64,000 nucleotides of DNA from Pseudoalteromonas sp. MM1 (GTDB lineage: Bacteria; Pseudomonadota; Gammaproteobacteria; Enterobacterales; Alteromonadaceae), in the NCBI RefSeq assembly GCF_030296835.1, contig NZ_AP027922.1, positions 2,914,001 to 2,978,000 of the forward strand. The letters run 5' to 3'. The notes beneath the pieces are model-generated. The model made no database searches. It was not told the DNA's origin and was given only the letters and a program-made list of their open reading frames with translations. Numbering within the stretch: position 1 is the first letter of the stretch; every line of letters starts with the position of its first letter. Shown here one piece after another: positions 21,501-30,500 of the stretch. The position numbers were made by a program, and so were the translations under genes.

Positions 21501-24500
21501 ATCGTCATTTATGGTTACATTATCAACGATTACTTTTGTGCCGTCTTTGTCTGTAAAGGTAACAGTTATGCTATTCGTTGACTCTACATCATCAACCACA
21601 CCGCTTACGCTAACAGCCTCGTCCTCGGCTGCGTTTATTACAGTATCATCTAGCACTAAAGTGGTGCTTGCTTGGGTGTCTTTTGTGAAATCTAGCGTGC
21701 TTGTTGCTACGTTACCCGCTATATCTTGTGTGCTTACATCTACTGTGTAGTCGCCATCTGATAGGGCATTTAAAATACTGCTATCTAATTCCCAGTTGCC
21801 AGCGTTATCTACACTTGCAGTGCCATTAAATACAGTACTGCCGTCACTGTCTTTAATGATAATTGCTACGCTTTGGTTAGCTTCTACATCAGTTACTGTG
21901 CCTGCTACTTTAGCAGTGCTTTGCTCAGCATTGTTAATAACAGCATCGTCGCCCACATTTACCGTAACAGCGCTTTGTGTATCTTTAACAATGTTAAGAT
22001 CTGCATTGGCAGTGTTGCCTGCGGTATCAGCGGTTGTTGCTGTAACAGTCAATGCCCCTTCATTAAGGGATGTCAAATCGAGTGAGTTACTTTGCCACGT
22101 TCCATCAGCTAAAATAGTCGCTTGCCCTGTTACCGAAGCACTACCATCAGAAACAGTAATATTGACGATTTTACCTTCTTCAATATTGGCACTTTGACCA
22201 TTAATAACTACAGCCGATTTTTCTGCATTATTGATCAATAAATCGTTATTTTCACTTGGTATAGAAATGGAAGCTTGGGTATCTTTTTCAAAGGTTGTGC
22301 TATTTGTGGCTTGGTTACCCGCATTATCAAGTACACTAACAGTCGCAGTAATAGTGCCATCGGCAAGGGTATTAATATCTGCACTATTAACCTCCCAACT
22401 GCCGTCATTATTAATCGTAACATTGTTTATAGTCACGAGTTCGCCACTTTCATCAGTAAAAGTAACTGTTGCTGTATTCGTCGGCTCTATATCAGTAACC
22501 TGACCACTCACAACAACATTTGTTTGCTCGCTTGCATTTACTACGTCATCACCCGCTGCCATTGCAATGGTAGTAGCTGCTGTTTTGTCGTGTATGGCTG
22601 TATCTGTATTAGTGGCTATGTTACCGGCTACATCACTTACGGTGGCTGTGGCGGTTAATGTGCCATCGTTTAAGCCTGATAAATCTGCACCTGTAATCGT
22701 GTAGGTATTATTAGTAACTGTGGCTTCAAAGCTGCGCTCATTACCGGCTTCATCTGTTACTACCACTGTTACCGTTTGATTGTCTTCAACACCTGTTGTG
22801 GTCCCTGTAATTTCAACACTTTCGTTTTCACCATTACCGTTAATTACGCCATCGTTTGTATCGTTAATATCAACGGTTACAGTAGCTGCGGTGTCTTTAG
22901 TAAAGGTGGTTTCGTTTGTGGCTAAATTACCCTCAACGTCTAATGCGCTAACACTTGCTGTAATTTCACCATCAGCAAGGCCTGAAATATTCGTGGCATT
23001 AATTGCCCACTCACCTTCGCTATTAATCGAGACGTTTTCAACCGTGACTTTATCTCCGTTCACATCGGTAAATACCACAGTGGCTCTTTGGTTAGCATCA
23101 GCCTCTTCTATTACGCCACTTACAACTACATTATTTTGCTCTGCAGTATTAATAACGGCGTCATCGCCTGTTGCAACATCAATGCTGGTTAGGGCTGTTT
23201 TATCGTGAATGGCGGTGTCTGTATCAGTTGCTGTATTACCTGCTACATCACTGACTGTGGCTGTGGCGGTTAATGTGCCATCGTTTAAGCCTGATAAATC
23301 TGCACCTGTAATCGTGTAGGTATTATTAGTAACTGTGGCTTCAAAGCTGCGCTCATTACCGGCTTCATCTGTTACTACCACTGTTACCGTTTGATTGTCT
23401 TCAACACCTGTTGTGGTCCCTGTAATTTCAACACTTTCGTTTTCACCATTACCGTTAATTACGCCATCGTTTGTATCGTTAATATCAACGGTTACAGTAG
23501 CTGCGGTGTCTTTAGTAAAGGTGGTTTCGTTTGTGGCTAAATTACCCTCAACGTCTAATGCGCTAACACTTGCTGTAATTTCACCATCAGCAAGGCCTGA
23601 AATATTCGTGGCATTAATTGCCCACTCACCTTCGCTATTAATCGAGACGTTTTCAACCGTGACTTTATCTCCGTTCACATCGGTAAATACCACAGTGGCT
23701 CTTTGGTTAGCATCAGCCTCTTCTATTACGCCACTTACAACTACATTATTTTGCTCTGCAGTATTAATAACGGCGTCATCGCCTGTTGCAACATCAATGC
23801 TGGTTAGGGCTGTTTTATCGTGAATGGCGGTGTCTGTATCAGTTGCTGTATTACCTGCTACATCACTGACTGTGGCTGTGGCGGTTAATGTGCCATCGTT
23901 TAAGCCTGATAAATCTGCACCTGTAATCGTGTAGGTATTATTAGTAACTGTGGCTTCAAAGCTGCGCTCATTACCGGCTTCATCTGTTACTACCACTGTT
24001 ACCGTTTGATTGTCTTCAACACCTGTTGTGGTCCCTGTAATTTCAACACTTACGTTTTCACCATTACCGTTAATTACGCCATCGTTTGTATCGTTAATAT
24101 CAACGGTTACAGTAGCTGCGGTGTCTTTAGTAAAGGTGGTTTCGTTTGTGGCTAAATTACCCTCAACGTCTAATGCGCTAACACTTGCTGTAATTTCACC
24201 ATCAGCAAGGCCTGAAATATTCGTGGCATTAATTGCCCACTCACCTTCGCTATTAATCGAGACGTTTTCAACCGTGACTTTATCTCCGTTCACATCGGTA
24301 AATACCACAGTGGCTCTTTGGTTAGCATCAGCCTCTTCTATTACGCCACTTACAACTACATTATTTTGCTCTGCAGTATTAATAACGGCGTCATCGCCTG
24401 TTGCAACATCAATGCTGGTTAGGGCTGTTTTATCGTGAATGGCGGTGTCTGTATCAGTTGCTGTATTACCTGCTACATCACTGACTGTGGCTGTGGCGGT

Positions 24501-27500
24501 TAATGTACCATCGTTAAGCTCTGATACGTCTGCACCTGTGATTGTATACGCTTCATCAGTAACGAGTGCGGTGAACGTTTTAGTATTTGTGCCATCAGTT
24601 ACTGTTACGGTAACCGTTTGGCCATCTTCAACACCTACAGCTGTACCGTTTATGGTTACATTTGTATTTTCACCATTACCATTTATTACGCTATCGTCTG
24701 TATCAACAATATCAACTGTGACATTAGCAACCGTATCTTTTGTTAGGTTAGCGGTATTAACCGCTTCATTACCTGCGTTATCAAATACGCTAACACTTAC
24801 GGTTATGTCGCCATCGGCAAGCGAGCTTATATCTTCGTTATTTACTTCCCAGCTGCCATCGTCATTTATGGTTACATTATCAACGATTACTTTTGTGCCG
24901 TCTTTGTCTGTAAAGGTAACAGTTATGCTATTCGTTGACTCTACATCATCAACCACACCGCTTACGCTAACAGCCTCGTCCTCGGCTGCGTTTATTACAG
25001 TATCATCTAGCACTAAAGTGGTGCTTGCTTGGGTGTCTTTTGTGAAATCTAGCGTGCTTGTTGCTACGTTACCCGCTATATCTTGTGTGCTTACATCTAC
25101 TGTGTAGTCGCCATCTGATAAAAAACGTAGAATAGAGCTATTAAGCTCCCAATTACCTTGCTCATCTACAGTGGCTGTAGCTGAAAGTAACTCTTCACCA
25201 TTGCTGTCTTTTAATACAACATCAACGTCTTGCCCAGGCTCAACATCACTAATAGTTCCCGCTATTTTAGCGCTCGCTTGTTCTTGTGCATTAATAAAAG
25301 CATCGTTGCCAACATTAACGTTGATTGTTGCTTGGGTATCTTTTTCAAAGGTTACGCTGTTTACAGCTTCATTACCTGCGTTATCAAATACACTAACGCT
25401 TGCAGTAATTTCACCATCGGCAAGCTCGCTAATATCACCAGCAGGAACTTGCCAATTACCTTCGCTATCTAGGGTTATATTATTTATTGTTGCCGAAGTA
25501 CCATTAATATCAGTAAAGGTTACAGTCAGCTGATTTGTAGACTCTACGTCATCAACTTTACCACTTAGTGCAACGGCTTCATCTTCGCCAGCGTTAATGA
25601 GCGTATCAGCAAGCTCTAATGTAGTTGTTGCTTGAGTGTCTTTTGTAAATGACGCACTATTAACAGCTTCGTTGCCTGCATTATCAAATACACTAACGCT
25701 TGCGATGATTTCACCATCGGCAAGTTCACTAATATCAGCAGCCGCTACAGACCAGTTACCATCAATATCTAGGGTGATATTTTCAATTGCTGTAGTTTTA
25801 CCGTTTTGATCGGTAAAGGTTACCGTTACATTATTTGTAGATTCTACGTCATCCACTTTTCCGTTAAGTGCTACAGCTTCGTCTTCTGCAGCATTAATTA
25901 CGTTATCGGCAAGTTCTAATGTCGTACTTGCTTGCGTGTCTTTATTAAAGGTGGTGCTATTTACAGCTTCATTGCCTGCGTTATCAAAAACACTAACACT
26001 TACAGTAATTTCGCCATCGGTAAGTGTGCTTATATCACTTGGGGTTATTTCCCAGTTACCGCTGCTGTCTACATCAACCGTAGCTGTAACTAAATTACTA
26101 CCGTCGGAGAATGTAACGGTTACTTCTCGTGTGGCTTCTATGTCGGTTACTGTGCCGCTTATAATTACATTGCTTTGCTCAGCTGCATTCACTACATCAT
26201 CGTTTTCAGCGACCACTATTGTGGTGCTGGCTAACTTATCGTGCTCAGCAACATCGCTACTTGTAGCTGTATTACCCGCAACATCGGTTACTGTAGCTGT
26301 TGCTGTTAATGTTCCATCATTTAGCGATGACACATCAGCATTTGTGATAGTGTAAGCGCCGTTAATTACTTCAGCAGTAAATGTTTCAGTATTTGTGCCA
26401 TCGCTCACAACTACTGAAACAATTTGACCATTTTCAATGTTAGATACATCACCTGTGATGCTAACGACTGTATTTTCTGAATTGCCATTAATAACGCCAT
26501 CATCAGTGTCGTCGATATTTACAGTTACACTTGCGAGCTGATCTAGAATAACACTATCGTTTGCTGTCGCAGTATTGCCCGCTAAGTCTAAAACAGTGGC
26601 CGTAGCTGTAATTGTGCCGTTATTCAAGCTCGATATATCTACATTTTCAAAACTATACTGACCATCAACTACTGTGCCATTGAGCTCAATATCCGGGTTA
26701 ACCCCATCCGACACGAGTACGCTAATAGCTTGACCGTTTTCAATATTCTCTACATCACCTGTAATGGTTATTTGCGAGTTTTCGGTACTGCCATTAATTA
26801 CGCCATCGTCTGTTTGTGCAATATTTAAAGTTACGCTGCTTAGTGTATCTTTTGTAAAAGTAAGCTCTGAATTTGCAGGGTTCCCAGCTGAATCAGTAAC
26901 GGCTACAACAGCGTTAATTTGACCTTCGGCTAAATCAGCAATTTGGTCGGTAGTGACTTCCCATGCACCATCATCGCCAACGGCTACTGTTATCACTTTA
27001 GACACATTATTGCTGTCGGTAAGCGTTAGTGTAACGTCCTGCCCCTGTTCTACATCAGTTGTGCTACCTGCTATTACAACGCTATTTTGCTCTAAATTAT
27101 TTATTACTTGATCTGAATCAATTAATGACACGTCGATAGAGGCTATGTTATCTAAATCAACTGTATCTGAAGTTGTTACGGGGTTACCTGCTATATCTGA
27201 CACGCTAGCTGTGGCAGTAAGTGTGCCATCATTTAAAGCGCTTGCATCAATTGGGCCTGTGACGTACTCGCCATTTTGTACAAGGGCCGTTGTTTCAACT
27301 TGGTTTGTGCCATCGCTGATAATGACCACCACTGTTTGGCCGTCTTCTACATCGGTTACTGTACCGCGCACAAGGATTGCAGCACTTTCACCGTTGCCAT
27401 TTATAACGCCGTCGGCTGTTTTATCAATACTGGTTGTAATTGCTGCGGTGTTATCAAGTTCTACGCTATCTTGCGCGTTAACAGGGTTACCCGCTAAATC

Positions 27501-30500
27501 TGATACGCTTGCTGTAGCAGTTAATGTGCCGTCGTTTAATGCGCTTGCATCAATTGGGGCTGTAACGTATTCGCCATTTTGTACAAGCGCCGTTGTTTCA
27601 ACTTGGTTTGTACCATCGCTGATAATAACAGTAACAGTTTGACCGTCTTCAACATCGGTTACTGTACCGCGTACAACTAAGGCTTCGCTTTCACCGTTGC
27701 CGTTAATAACTGAATCGGCAGTTTTATCAATGCTGGTTGTAATTGCTGCGGTGTTATCGAGCTCTACAGTATCTTGTGCACTTAGCGGGTTACCGGCTTT
27801 ATCTGACACATTAGCTGTTGCTGTTAATATGCCATCGTTTAGTGCACTTGCATCAATAGGTGCTGTAACATATTCGCCATTTGTAACAGTTGCAAAAACT
27901 TCTACAGGTTCGTTAACACCATCACTAATTGTTATGGTAACAACTTGCCCATCTTCAACATCGTCAACTAAACCACTCACCACTATTGCGGCACTTTCAC
28001 CATTTCCATTAATAACACCATCTTCGGTTTTATCAATATTAATAGAAAGTGAAGTTGTATTATCGAGCTCAACTGAATCTTGTGCGCTTACAGGGTTACC
28101 TGCTAAATCTGATACGCTTGCTGTAGCAGTTAATGTGCCGTCGTTTAATGCGCTTGCATCAACCGGATCTGTGACGTATTCACCATTTTGTACAAGCGCC
28201 GTTGTTTCAACTTGGTTTACGCCATCGCTGATAACAACAGTTACTGTTTGGCCGTCTTCAACATCGATTACTGTACCGCGTACCACGATGGCTGCACTTT
28301 CGCCGTTGCCATTTATAACGCCGTCTGCTGTTTTATCAATGCTGGTTGTAATTGCTGCGGTGTTATCAAGTTCTACGATATCTTGCGCACTTACAGGGTT
28401 ACCCGCTAAATCTGATGCGCTTGCTGTTGCGGTGAGTGTGCCGTCGTTTAATGCGCTTGCATCAATTGGGGCTGTAACGTATTCGCCATTTTGAACAAGC
28501 GCCGTTGTTTCAACTTGGTTTGTGCCATCGCTGATAATAACAGTTACAGTTTGGCCGTCTTCAACATCGGTTACTGTACCGCGCACAACGATTGCTGCAC
28601 TTTCGCCGTTGCCATTTATAACGCCGTCGGCTGTTTTATCAATGCTGGTTGTAATTGCTGCTGTGTTATCGAGCTCAACTGAATCTTGCGCCGTAACTGG
28701 GTTGCCTGCTAAATCAGATACGCTTGCTGTAGCAGTTAATGTGCCGTCGTTTAATGCGCTTGCATCAATCGGATCTGTAACGTATTCGCCATTTTGTACA
28801 AGCGCCGTTGTTTCAACTTGGTTTGTGCCATCGCTGATAACAACAGTAACAGTTTGGCCGTCTTCAACATCGGTTACTGTACCGCGTACCACGATGGCTG
28901 CACTTTCGCCGTTGCCATTGATAACGCCATCTGCTGTTTTATCAATGCTGGTTGTAATTGCTGCGGTGTTATCAAGTTCTACGCTATCTTGCGCGCTTAC
29001 AGGGTTACCCGCTAAATCTGATGCGCTTGCTGTAGCGGTTAACGTGCCGTCACTTAGTGCGCTTGCATCAATCGGATCGGTAACATACTCACCGTTTTGC
29101 ACAAGCGCCGTTGTTTCAACTTGGTTTGTACCATCGCTGATAATAACAGTTACAGTTTGGCCGTCTTCAACATCGGTAACAGTACCGCGTACCACGATTG
29201 CAGCACTTTCGCCGTTGCCATTTATAGCGCCATCTGCAGTTTTATCAATGCTGGTAGTAATCGCTGCGTTGTTATCAAGCTCAACTGTATCCTCAGCTGT
29301 AACAGGGTTACCCGCCACATCGGATACGCTGGCGGTGGCGGTGAGCGTGCCGTCGTTTAATGCGCTTGCATCAATCGGATCTGTAACGTATTCGCCATTT
29401 TGTACAAGCGCCGTGGTTTCAACTTGGTTTGTGCCATCGCTGATAATAACAGTTACAGTTTGGCCGTCTTCAACATCGGTAACAGTACCGCGTACCACGA
29501 TTGCAGCACTTTCGCCGTTGCCATTTATAACGCCGTCGGCTGTTTTATCAATGCTGGTTGTAATTGCTGCGGTGTTATCAAGTTCTACGCTATCTTGCGC
29601 GCTTACAGGGTTGCCTGCTAAATCTGATACGCTTGCTGTAGCGGTTAACGTGCCGTCATTTAATGCGCTTGCATCAATGGGATCTGTGACGTACTCGCCA
29701 TTACTTACCAAGGCTTGCACCTCAATTGGTGTGTTTACGCCATCGCTGATAATAACCGTCACGGTTTGGCCGTCTTCAACATCGGTGACTGTTCCGCGTA
29801 CCACGATGGCTGCACTTTCGCCATTACCGTTAATAACTGAATCGGCTGTTTTATCAATGCTGGTTGTGATCGCTGCGGTGTTATCGAGCTCAACGGAATC
29901 TTGCACCGTAACTGGGTTGCCTGCTAAATCAGATACGCTTGCTGTAGCAGTTAATGTGCCGTCGTTTAATGCGCTTGCATCAATTGGGCCTGTAACATAT
30001 TCGCCATTTTGTACAAGCGCCGTTGTTTCAACTTGGTTTGTGCCATCGCTAATAATAACAGTAACAGTTTGGCCGTCTTCAACATCGGCGACTGTTCCAC
30101 GTACCACGATTGCTGCACTTTCGCCGCTACCATTTATAACGTCATCGGCTGTTTTATCAATGCTAGTTGTAATCGCTGCGGTGTTATCAAGTTCTACGCT
30201 ATCTTGCGCGCTTACAGGGTTACCCGCTAAATCTGATACGCTTGCTGTAGCGGTTAACGTGCCGTCGTTTAATGCGCTTGCATCAATTGGTGCTGTAACA
30301 TACTCACCATTTTGTACAATGGCTTCTACTTCAACGGGTGGGTTTACGCCATCACTAATAGTTACAGTAATGGTTTGACCATCTTCAACGTCGGTTACTG
30401 TGCCGCGTACAACGATAGCAGCGCTTTCGCCGTCACCATTAATAACGCCATCATCGGTTTTCTCTATATCAACTGTTAATTGTGCAGTTTTATCTTGAAC

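Noticed and set aside
20149..25113. Possible CRISPR or mobile-element array because of regular repeats
   Set aside because: Repeats are 615 bp, in frame and encode Ig-like domains; there are no short repeats with variable spacers, no transposase and no terminal inverted repeats.
28522..30378. 618-codon rightward open frame (and many shorter ones from 13141 to 32733) opposite the adhesin gene
   Set aside because: They repeat with the same period as the adhesin units and exist because the repetitive, biased codons of the real gene avoid stops on the other strand; no ribosome sites and no recognisable domains.
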